This document shows, piece by piece, positions 6,965 through 14,632 of a stretch of 16,280 nt of DNA (its first letter is position 1; each line of letters begins with the position of its first letter). The translations under genes and the position numbers were made by a program. Source of the DNA: Agaricicola taiwanensis_A (GTDB lineage Bacteria; Pseudomonadota; Alphaproteobacteria; Rhizobiales; Methylopilaceae); the NCBI GenBank assembly GCA_040394255.1, contig JBEBSP010000053.1, forward strand, positions 1 through 16,280, in the 5' to 3' direction. The notes under the pieces are model-generated. The model was given only the letters and a program-made list of their open reading frames with translations, searched no databases and had not been told where the DNA came from.

Positions 6965-8347
6965 ATGAGTACGGCGATCCCTTCGCATCCAGCCGTGGAT
7001 GCCTGCACGCCGGGCGAGCTGGCTCCCTCCGTGCGTCGCCGTGCCATGATGACGCTCATGGGCGGCCTTGCCATGTCCACGCTGGATACGGCCGCGGTCA
7101 GTACAGGTCTGCCCCACCTCGCCCGATACTTCAGCGCCGACCCGGAGACGATCATCTTCGTGATGAGCGCCTATCAGGCGGCCATGGTGGCCACCCTTGT
7201 GCCGCTTTCCGCGCTGGGGGACAAAATCGGGCATCGTCCGATCTATCTTACCGGCCTTGCCGTTTTCGTCGCGGGGCTCGTGCTCAGCAGCCTCGCCTGG
7301 TCGCCGGCCTCGCTGATCGTCGCACGCGCGCTGCAGGGGCTGGGAGCCGCGGGCATCATGAGCGTCAGCGTGGCGCTGGTACGCACGGTTTATCCCCCAC
7401 GCCTGCTCGGCCGTGGCATGGGGATCAACGCCCTCGTGGTATCCTCCTTCCTTTGCCTTGGACCTATCCTTGCCTCACTGCTGCTGGAGATCGCCAGTTG
7501 GCGATGGCTGTTTCTGATCAATCTGCCGTTCGGTGCGCTGGTGATCGCCGCCGCTGGCCGCACTCTTCCTCCCCCGGTTGCCAATGCCCATAGATTTGAT
7601 GTCGTTTCGGCGATGATCTGCACCCTGGCCTTCACGCTGGTGGCGCTTGTCGTCGGCCGTGCGGTTGCGCACTGGCAAGCCATCGCCGGTATGTTCGTGG
7701 CGGCGGCTGTTCTCATCGCATTCCTGATCCGGCGGGACGCGCATAACCCCGCCCCCCTGCTGGCGGTCGACCTTCTCAAGCGGCCGATCTTCAGGCTGTC
7801 CGCCATCACCGCCACGCTGACCTTCGCGGCGCATGGCATCGGCCTCATCGTGCTTCCGTTCCTGATCACCCGCTCCCACGGGTTTGGGGCTTATGAGATC
7901 GGCTTTCTCATCGCGCTATGGCCAGCCTTCATGGCGCTTTCGGCTCCCCTCGCAGGCCCGCTTTCCGATCGGCTGTCTCCCGCTCTTCTGGGAAGCATGG
8001 GATTGTCTGTGCTCGCCTTGGGTATGGTTTGCCTTGCCATCGTCCCGCATGATGCCACCGTCCTGGACCTTGCCTGGCGGATCGCGCTGTGCGGCATCGG
8101 GTTCGGTTTCTTCCAGTCGCCCAACCTGCGTGCGCTGATGCACAACACCCCTCCGCTCCGGAGCGGAGCGGCCAGCGGTGTCGTCGCCATAACGCGGCTG
8201 GTGGGTCAGCTCGGCGGGGCGGGCATTTCAACCGCCAGCTTCGCCATCAGTACCGAAGGCGCGGCTATTGCTCTGTGGGTTGGCGCCCTGCTTTCGCTGC
8301 TGGGCTTTTTTTTCAGCACGTTGCGGCTCTTTGTAAAGGATGTCTGA
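6965..8347 (+). CDS. MFS transporter, DHA2/EmrB-QacA-like
   Basis: This 460-residue inner-membrane protein has fourteen hydrophobic segments by eye, as expected for DHA2 drug:H+ antiporters. The first segment contains S-T-L-D-T-A-A-V-S-T-G-L-P (38-50), matching the L-D-x-x-x-V-x-x-A-L-P signature of the family. The motif A loop reads L-G-D-K-I-G-H-R (84-91), and W-R-W-L-F-L-I-N-L-P-F-G follows segment five. It is slightly shorter than typical EmrB (about 510). GGAG (6953-6956) eight bases before ATG 6965 supports the start. It is the last gene of the same-strand run, 91 bp after the binding protein with a hairpin in between. An exporter beside an importer suggests removal of a product or analogue of the imported compound, or simple resistance; the sequence does not say which. 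Confidence 0.9.
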   Translation: MSTAIPSHPAVDACTPGELAPSVRRRAMMTLMGGLAMSTLDTAAVSTGLPHLARYFSADPETIIFVMSAYQAAMVATLVPLSALGDKIGHRPIYLTGLAVFVAGLVLSSLAWSPASLIVARALQGLGAAGIMSVSVALVRTVYPPRLLGRGMGINALVVSSFLCLGPILASLLLEIASWRWLFLINLPFGALVIAAAGRTLPPPVANAHRFDVVSAMICTLAFTLVALVVGRAVAHWQAIAGMFVAAAVLIAFLIRRDAHNPAPLLAVDLLKRPIFRLSAITATLTFAAHGIGLIVLPFLITRSHGFGAYEIGFLIALWPAFMALSAPLAGPLSDRLSPALLGSMGLSVLALGMVCLAIVPHDATVLDLAWRIALCGIGFGFFQSPNLRALMHNTPPLRSGAASGVVAITRLVGQLGGAGISTASFAISTEGAAIALWVGALLSLLGFFFSTLRLFVKDV

Positions 8348-8826
8348 AACACGGTCCGTACGGATCAGATCTCGCACTTGACGCCCGCAAGCCCGATCCT
8401 GCCGATCTCCGGGTTGTCGGCGTGGATAACGAGCCAGTCTACCCATGTCTTATGGAGCCGTCCCGTACAGACGATTGGGGGGCAAAATTTCAGAACATAA
8501 GAAAATAAGCGTATTGACTGCCGTATACTATTGGGATTGTTCAGCGGTTTTTCGAGATTTCATTCCGCTTGCGCAAGCCTGCCTGCCTTATACAGAGGCG
8601 GGTTGCATCCTTGGATCGAGGCGAATTTCCGGATGTATGTCGGGGTTTAAAAAATCAGGATTCGCAGAGAGTTAGAGCTTTAAGATGATATTCACCATCT
8701 TCATTTATTAAACTAAAGCCGTGTGGAAAGCCGCAATAGCGGAGAGCCTACCCCTACACATGAATGAAGGGGCGGCGCGGGAAAATTGGTTCGATATTTG
8801 AGAAAGCAGTGGTCAGGCGTGGAACA
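8348..8826. other. 480-bp non-coding region with several hairpins
   Basis: I see no supportable gene here; the one moderately long plus-strand frame (8445-8675) lacks a ribosome binding site and recognisable features. Structures visible are: the perfect palindrome GCTTGC/GCAAGC at 8567-8578; a long stem of 8573-8576 with 8603-8606 and 8578-8584 with 8596-8602 (one bulged G, one G-U); a 6-bp stem of 8682-8687 with 8696-8701; and a nested pair, GTGTGG (8721-8726) with CC-T-ACAC (8753-8759), enclosing CCGC-AATA-GCGG (8731-8742). The region turns AT-rich from about 8500. It should hold the end of the MFS transcript and the promoter and leader of the TpsB gene, but I cannot point to a clean terminator or promoter. 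Confidence 0.45.
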
Positions 8827-10605
8827 ATGAGAAAGAAAGCTCATATCCATGTGACCGATTGGCTGCGCTGCTTCGCCGCGATGATGCTGCTATGCGGTCT
8901 GGCAGGTATTGCGACCGCTCAGCAGGCGATAGAGCGAAATATTCCTGAACCTGCCGCACCTTCAGGCGAGAATCTTTCGGTAAAACCATCCGCTACACAG
9001 GAGCGGGATGACACGCCGCTTGGCGTTAACGTTACCGGCATCCGTCTCTTGGGGCCAAAGGATGATGTTGTCGAGAATGCCCCGGGAGGCATTTCAATTG
9101 GAACAGTCGACGATGTTCCGGAGGAAATACTCCGGAAGGAATTGGCCGCCTTCCTGGAGCGTCCTCTCAGCCGCGCGTTGATCGGTGAAATACAAGCCGT
9201 GATTGTCAAGGCATACAGGGCTGTTGGATATCCCTTCGTCTCGGTCACTGTCCCACCTCAGGAAATAACCGGCGGCGCACTGCAACTGCGCATTGTCGAG
9301 TTTCGTCTCGGGGACGTGAAAATTCTGGGCGAGGGCAGCGATGGAGCCCAGCCACTGCGCGGCAAGGTGCGCGTGCTGCCAGGCAGCCGGATAGACGAGC
9401 AACAACTCAGTGAAGATCTGGACTGGTTGAACCGAACGCCCTATCGCCGTGTGCAAGGTGAGTTTTCCCCTGGTGTTGAGGATGCGACCAGCATCCTCGG
9501 GCTGCGCGTCACGACAGCAAAACCTTGGCAGCTCACCGCCGGTTGGTCCAACACAGGAACCGCGGACTCCGGGCGCGATCGTGGCTTTGTTGGTGGCGGA
9601 GTCTGGCTGGGGTGGCTTAACGATACGACCATCACATATCAGCTGACGGCCAATGAGGATGTCTGGCGCAAACCGGAGCGCATTCAGCTCGCAACAGGCG
9701 ATCGGCCCCGGTATCTCAGCCATGCCGGTCGGATCATTGTGCCGACATTGCCCCGGCAGGCATTGGAAATTTCGCCGAATTTTGTATCCATGCACCAGGA
9801 GCCGGATGACTTCATCGCCTTTGACAACCAAGTCTTTGAACTTCCGATTATCTACCGTTCAGCGCTCTCGAATGTCGTATCAGGACTGTATTTCGGCGAC
9901 ATTTATGGAGGTGTCGAATTCAAGGCGCTGTATCGGACAACAACTTTCACGGGGATAGAGGTCGGCCGGGGCAAGGCCGAACTCATGAACCTGATCTTCG
10001 GGTGGTCCCACACTCTCAAAGACGGTTACGGAAGAACGTCGTTTGATCTTCGATTCAAGGTTAATCCGGGTGGGGGCCTGGACAAGAACGACGATGCGAC
10101 ATGGAACCTCTACACCGGCGGCCGCGTCGATGACATCAACTACGCCTATGCCGCATTCGATATCGGGCGGTTGACGTCGCTGCCGCGCGGTTTCTCCTGG
10201 ATCAGCCAATTGTCAGCTGTCGCTGCGGGGCAGACGCTGCCCGATACCGAGCGCATCTCGCTGGGCGGATTTTACGCAACACGAGGCTACGGCATCGACG
10301 AGGGGACGGTCGACACGGGATTCATCTGGCGCAATGAACTGCGCGCTCCACCGAAAGCGCCCCTTTCAGGCCTCAACATCGGTCTGAGGGATGCCTTGTC
10401 GCCATACGTGTTCGCAGACTTCGCCTACGGGCGGGACCTCGCGATGGGCAAAAGCCTTACCCTGCTCAGCACGGGCGTAGGGCTGGACTACAACCTGACC
10501 GGCCACATCAGCACGAACATGTCCCTCGGCTACGTCCTGCGCGATGCCGACAAAAGCCGTGTGGGAGACTGGAACCTGCAGGCCCGGGTATCCCTGACCT
10601 TTTGA
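8827..10605 (+). CDS. Two-partner secretion outer-membrane transporter (TpsB, FhaC/ShlB type)
   Basis: This 592-residue Omp85-superfamily protein should form a 16-strand outer-membrane barrel that exports a large TpsA partner. From ATG 8827 there is a signal peptide with cleavage after A-T-A (29-31), a linker, a POTRA-like stretch (about 66-168, including R-A-V-G-Y-P-F-V-S-V-T-V-P-P-Q), a second POTRA-like segment to about 240, and then beta-barrel sequence. The lid-loop motif R-G-Y is intact at 486-488, and the chain ends in Phe, the usual barrel-assembly signal. ATG 8764 gives 21 extra residues before the signal peptide and is less likely, although the ribosome binding site of ATG 8827 (GGAA) is weak. 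No TpsA gene lies in the window. The stop is two bases from the hemW stop on the opposite strand, leaving no room for a terminator. Confidence 0.88.
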   Translation: MRKKAHIHVTDWLRCFAAMMLLCGLAGIATAQQAIERNIPEPAAPSGENLSVKPSATQERDDTPLGVNVTGIRLLGPKDDVVENAPGGISIGTVDDVPEEILRKELAAFLERPLSRALIGEIQAVIVKAYRAVGYPFVSVTVPPQEITGGALQLRIVEFRLGDVKILGEGSDGAQPLRGKVRVLPGSRIDEQQLSEDLDWLNRTPYRRVQGEFSPGVEDATSILGLRVTTAKPWQLTAGWSNTGTADSGRDRGFVGGGVWLGWLNDTTITYQLTANEDVWRKPERIQLATGDRPRYLSHAGRIIVPTLPRQALEISPNFVSMHQEPDDFIAFDNQVFELPIIYRSALSNVVSGLYFGDIYGGVEFKALYRTTTFTGIEVGRGKAELMNLIFGWSHTLKDGYGRTSFDLRFKVNPGGGLDKNDDATWNLYTGGRVDDINYAYAAFDIGRLTSLPRGFSWISQLSAVAAGQTLPDTERISLGGFYATRGYGIDEGTVDTGFIWRNELRAPPKAPLSGLNIGLRDALSPYVFADFAYGRDLAMGKSLTLLSTGVGLDYNLTGHISTNMSLGYVLRDADKSRVGDWNLQARVSLTF

Positions 10606-10607
10606 TG

Positions 10608-11756
10608 TCAGGCCGCAAGATCGGCGACAACCGCATCCAGCACCGGGAAACCGGATGGCGTAACGCGCAGGCGATCTGATCCCAACAGCTCGATCAGGCC
10701 GTCCTCGGCCAGTGAGCGGATGCGCGCGGGATCCAGATCGACACCAGACAGGGCACGAAACCGCGCGAGATCAACCCCTTCCGAGAGCCTTAGGCCCATG
10801 ACGAGATACTCGTCCGCAATCTCGGTTTCATCGAGGCGCTCATCCGTCACCAGTCCGTGGCCGAACTGCGTGACACGGCTGTGCCAAAGTTCCGGGGATC
10901 GTTCTGTTGTCAACGCGCGCCGCGTCGCGGCTCCGATGCGGCCGTGCGCGCCCGGACCGATCCCGGCCCATTCTCCTGACCGCCAATAGACGAGGTTGTG
11001 GCGGCTTTCCGCGCCGGGACGGGCATGGTTGGAGATTTCATAGGCAGGCAGGCCCGAGGTGGATGTCAGATCCTGTGTGACATCCCATAGCGCACGGCCG
11101 GTATCTTCGTCCGGCACCTGCAGCTTTCCGGCTTTGTATAGGGCCGCGAAGGGAGTGCCTTCCTCGATCGTAAGTTGATAAAGTGACAGATGTTCCGTGC
11201 CCCGCGCCAAGGCTGAAGCCAGTTCCGTGCGCCAGTTCTCAGGTGTCTGGCCGGGTCGGGCATAGATCAGATCGAAGGAAACACGCGGGAAGATATCCTG
11301 TGCGATATCAAGCGCCGCCATGGCTTCCGCGCCGGTGTGCAGGCGTCCCAGGGCTTTCAGTTGGTCATCATACAGCGATTGGATGCCGAGCGAGACGCGG
11401 TTGACGCCGGCGGCATGGTATCCCTTGAAACGATCGGCTTCCACGCTGGTGGGATTGGCTTCGAGCGTGATTTCAACATCTGGCGCCATGCCCCAGTTCC
11501 GGGCTATGGCCTCCAGGATGACAGCGGTGGTCCGTGGTTCCATGAGCGAGGGCGTACCGCCGCCGAAGAAGATCGAACCGACACGGCGATCCGGCGCGAG
11601 GCGCGCCATATGGCCGATTTCAGCGACATAGGCCTTGGCATAGTCGGCCTGATCCACGCCACCATGCCTGACGTGGCTGTTGAAGTCGCAATAAGGGCAT
11701 TTTGCGGCGCAGAACGGCCAATGCACATAGACGCCGAAGCCAGCCTCGGCTGTCAT
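10608..11756 (-). CDS. hemW: Radical SAM heme chaperone HemW
   Basis: HemW binds heme and an iron-sulfur cluster and is thought to deliver heme to respiratory proteins; it was formerly misnamed coproporphyrinogen oxidase. The radical SAM cluster motif is at Cys16, Cys20 and Cys23, followed by Phe25. This C-x3-C-x2-C-x-F form marks HemW, as true HemN has a fourth Cys there. The S-adenosylmethionine-contacting G-G-G-T-P-S is at 65-70, and the family's H-N-x-x-Y-W and G-I-G-P-G-A-H-G stretches are both present. Length is 382 residues, normal for the family. The start is ATG 11756, overlapping the rdgB stop by four bases; a longer in-frame extension exists upstream but would overlap rdgB entirely. 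Downstream it meets the TpsB stop with only two bases between. Confidence 0.96.
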   Translation of the reverse strand: MTAEAGFGVYVHWPFCAAKCPYCDFNSHVRHGGVDQADYAKAYVAEIGHMARLAPDRRVGSIFFGGGTPSLMEPRTTAVILEAIARNWGMAPDVEITLEANPTSVEADRFKGYHAAGVNRVSLGIQSLYDDQLKALGRLHTGAEAMAALDIAQDIFPRVSFDLIYARPGQTPENWRTELASALARGTEHLSLYQLTIEEGTPFAALYKAGKLQVPDEDTGRALWDVTQDLTSTSGLPAYEISNHARPGAESRHNLVYWRSGEWAGIGPGAHGRIGAATRRALTTERSPELWHSRVTQFGHGLVTDERLDETEIADEYLVMGLRLSEGVDLARFRALSGVDLDPARIRSLAEDGLIELLGSDRLRVTPSGFPVLDAVVADLAA

Positions 11757-12405
11757 GGCAGCCTCGGCTTGCCAAGGCAGCGGGCGGCCAGAGCCGCGAA
11801 TGCCCGCGCACGATGCGATAATCCTGTGCCGATGCCGTTTTCCCAGGATATGCCGTGTTTTTCCTTCGCATCCATTTCGCCGAAGGTGCTCGTGCATCCA
11901 TCCGGCTGGAAAACAGGGTCGTAGCCAAAGCCCTGGGTGCCACGCGGGGGCCATACGATATGACCTTCCACGGAGCCTTCGATCTGTTCCACATGGCCCT
12001 CCGGCCAGGCAAGGCACAGTGCGGCGACGAAGGCGGCACGCCGCTGACCAGGTTCATTGGCTCCGCGACTGTCGAGGTCGGCCGCCACGCGCGCCATGGC
12101 TGCGGCGAAGTTCTTTTCAGGCCCGCCCCAACGCGCCGAGAAGATGCCGGGGGCACCCCAGAGCGCCTGGACCGAAATCCCGCTGTCGTCCGCTAAAGCC
12201 GGAAGTCCGGACGCCTGCGCGGCGGCTTCGGCCTTGATGCGGGCGTTTTCGGCGAAGGTGGTGCCGGTCTCCTCCGGCTCGGGCAGGCCAAGGTCGCCAG
12301 CTGACACCGCCTCGATGCCGAAGGGTGCGAGAAGCTCGCGAATTTCCCTGAGCTTGCCGGCGTTGTGCGTGGCGATCACCAGCTTCGGTTCGGTCAGGCG
12401 ACGGC

Positions 12406-12409
<4 letters not shown>
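11753..12409 (-). CDS. rdgB: XTP/dITP pyrophosphatase RdgB/HAM1
   Basis: This enzyme hydrolyses non-canonical purine triphosphates (dITP, XTP) to monophosphates and pyrophosphate, cleaning the nucleotide pool. Family signatures are clear: A-T-H-N-A-G-K (13-19), T-F-A-E-N-A-R-I-K-A (51-60), A-D-D-S-G-I (73-78), G-A-P-G-I-F-S-A-R (85-93), G-F-G-Y-D-P-V-F (160-167) and S-H-R-A-R-A-F (198-204). The unusual point is an extra stretch W-E-N-G-I-G-T-G-L-S (189-198) between E-K-H-G-I-S and H-R-A-R-A-F; in most members these are directly joined. The frame is intact through it. Length is 218 residues. The start is GTG 12409, overlapping the rph stop by four bases, with an AGAAGG-like site just before it inside rph. 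It is translationally coupled to both neighbours. Confidence 0.95.
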
Positions 12410-13122
<713 letters not shown>

Positions 13123-13220
13123 GGCTACCTCTTTCACTGGGAACCTTCTTGCCGGTTTCAGCCGTCCGCGACAAGAGGCGGTGGAGCCGCACCGGGCCGC
13201 CGCTTCAGCCGCACGGACCG

Positions 13221-13273
13221 CATCATCGGCCTCGCCACGCATCTTGCGGGCACGCGCCGCGAGGCCGATGATG
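13221..13273. repeat. Perfect 14-bp inverted repeat in the rph/hrcA spacer
   Basis: CATCATCGGCCTCG (13221-13234) and CGAGGCCGATGATG (13260-13273) are perfect inverted copies 25 bases apart, in the 180-bp spacer between the divergent rph and hrcA starts. The repeat lies 30 bp before hrcA and about 100 bp before rph, so it would sit in the hrcA leader or promoter. It does not resemble the CIRCE element (TTAGCACTC-N9-GAGTGCTAA), which I cannot find in the spacer. It could be an operator or a strong hairpin in the hrcA leader RNA. Confidence 0.6.
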
Positions 13274-13302
13274 GGCCGCGAAGCAGAAGGAAACCAATCA
13301 CG

Positions 13303-14391
13303 GTGTCGATCGAACGCATGCCCATGGGTGCCTCCGGAGCCGGCCTGCCCGCGCTCGACACCCGTTCCCGCGAGATTTTCCGGCAGATCGTCGAGACCTA
13401 CCTGACCACCGGCGAGCCGGCGGGCTCGCGCAACCTGTCGCGTCTCCTGCCCATGACGCTGTCGCCGGCCTCGGTGCGCAACGTGATGTCGGACCTGGAG
13501 GCGCTGGGGCTGATCTACGCCCCCCACACCAGCGCCGGCCGCCTGCCCACGGAGACCGGCCTGCGCTTCTTCGTCGACGCCATGCTGGAGATCGGCGACC
13601 TCAACCAGTCCGACCGCCAGTCCATCGAGGCCCAGGTCAGGGCCGCCTCCGGCGCGCGCTCCATGGAGCAGGTGCTGACCGAGGCCACGACCATGCTGTC
13701 GGGCCTGTCGCGCGGCGCGGGCGTGGTGGTCACCACCAAGCAGGACCTGCGCGTCAAGCACATCGAATTCGTGCCGCTGGAGCCGACCCGCGCCCTGGTG
13801 GTGCTGGTGAGCGAGGACGGCGGCGTCGAGAACCGCGCCCTGACCCTGCCCCCCGGTCTTCCTCCCTCGGTGCTGGTGGAGGCCTCCAACTTCCTCAACG
13901 CCCGCATGCGCGGCCGCACCCTGGCCGAGACCCGCACCGAACTGGAGGCCGCCCGCGCCGCGGGCCAGGCCGAGGTCGACGCCCTGACGGCCAAGGTGGT
14001 TGACGCCGGCCTCGCCAGCTGGGGCGAGGGCGGGGACGATCATCGCCAGCTGATCGTGCGCGGCCAGGCCAACCTCCTGGAGGACCTGAAGGCGCTGGAG
14101 GACCTGGAGCGCGTGCGCCTGCTGCTGGACGACCTGGAGGCCAAGAAGGAGGTCATCGATCTGCTTGGCCGCGCCGAGACGGCGGATGGGGTGCGGATTT
14201 TCATCGGTTCGGAGAACAAGCTGTTCTCGCTGTCGGGTTCGTCCATGATCGCCGCCCCCTTCCGCGACGGCGAGCAGAAGATCGTCGGCGTGCTGGGCGT
14301 CATCGGCCCGACCCGGCTCAACTACGCCCGCATCGTCCCCATGGTGGATTACACCGCGCGGGTGGTGGGGCGGCTGCTGGGAACGGGATAA
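13303..14391 (+). CDS. hrcA: Heat-inducible transcription repressor HrcA
   Basis: HrcA represses chaperone operons by binding CIRCE elements, with GroE assisting its folding. The N-terminal winged-helix region is well kept: R-S-R-E-I-F-R-Q-I-V-E-T-Y-L, then G-E-P-A-G-S-R and L-S-P-A-S-V-R-N-V-M-S-D-L-E, followed by the signature Y-A-P-H-T-S-A-G-R-L-P-T. The C-terminal part contains F-I-G-S-E-N and G-V-L-G-V-I-G-P-T-R-L-N-Y-A-R-I-V-P-M-V-D-Y, also diagnostic. I chose GTG 13303 because AGAAGGA lies at 13285-13291; ATG 13318 or 13324 are alternatives, giving 357 or 355 residues instead of 362. The gene is extremely GC-rich: a hand count of 13501-13560 gives 47 of 60. grpE, its usual downstream partner in many Alphaproteobacteria, is not next door. 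Confidence 0.95.
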   Translation: MSIERMPMGASGAGLPALDTRSREIFRQIVETYLTTGEPAGSRNLSRLLPMTLSPASVRNVMSDLEALGLIYAPHTSAGRLPTETGLRFFVDAMLEIGDLNQSDRQSIEAQVRAASGARSMEQVLTEATTMLSGLSRGAGVVVTTKQDLRVKHIEFVPLEPTRALVVLVSEDGGVENRALTLPPGLPPSVLVEASNFLNARMRGRTLAETRTELEAARAAGQAEVDALTAKVVDAGLASWGEGGDDHRQLIVRGQANLLEDLKALEDLERVRLLLDDLEAKKEVIDLLGRAETADGVRIFIGSENKLFSLSGSSMIAAPFRDGEQKIVGVLGVIGPTRLNYARIVPMVDYTARVVGRLLGTG

Positions 14392-14632
14392 TAGGAAAAA
14401 TTACCTTGCAACGTAACGCTGGTTGGGGTATGGTCGGGTAGATTGGGACCGGTGGGCGCAGGCCCTGTTTCCACCCTGTGCACCTGCTTTTGCCCCTTTC
14501 GGAGCCAGCCCGTTCGTCCCCGTTCCCCGCGATGGGGGCTTGGCTTGCGGGGGTCAAGAGACGCCGCCGGGATCTGGAAGCCAGGAAGGCGAGCCCGTCT
14601 GGCTTTCCGTTCGCTTATGAGGCGCATTCGCG
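14392..14632. other. Convergent spacer after hrcA, with hairpins
   Basis: This 241-bp stretch separates the convergent ends of hrcA and the repeat-protein gene and holds no supportable gene. The near-palindrome TTACCTTGCAACGTAA (14401-14416, 14 of 16 positions symmetric) starts ten bases after the hrcA stop. A stem formed by 14576-14585 with 14598-14607 (AAGCCAG against CTGGCTT plus flanking pairs, including G-U) lies 26 bases past the minus-strand stop and is the best terminator candidate for that gene. A third possible hairpin pairs about 14504-14511 with 14534-14544. None carries a T-tract. Confidence 0.45.
14576..14607 (-). terminator. Possible terminator of the repeat-protein gene
   Basis: On the minus strand, 26 bases after the TAG stop, GGAAAGCCAG pairs with CTGGCTTCC across a 12-base loop, giving about nine to ten pairs including two G-U. 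The position fits a transcript end, but a run of U's is missing, so termination would need Rho or the hairpin may only stabilise the 3' end. Confidence 0.35.

Noticed and set aside
8445..8675. Possible 76-residue protein between the MFS and TpsB genes
   Set aside because: No ribosome binding site, no signal peptide or motif, and it overlaps the hairpin-rich stretch.
8700..8760. Cyclic-di-GMP or other known riboswitch upstream of TpsB
   Set aside because: The conserved core sequences of the classes I know are missing; only generic stem-loops are visible.
13123..13302. CIRCE element controlling hrcA
   Set aside because: No TTAGCACTC or GAGTGCTAA half-site is present; the inverted repeat found is unrelated in sequence and spacing.
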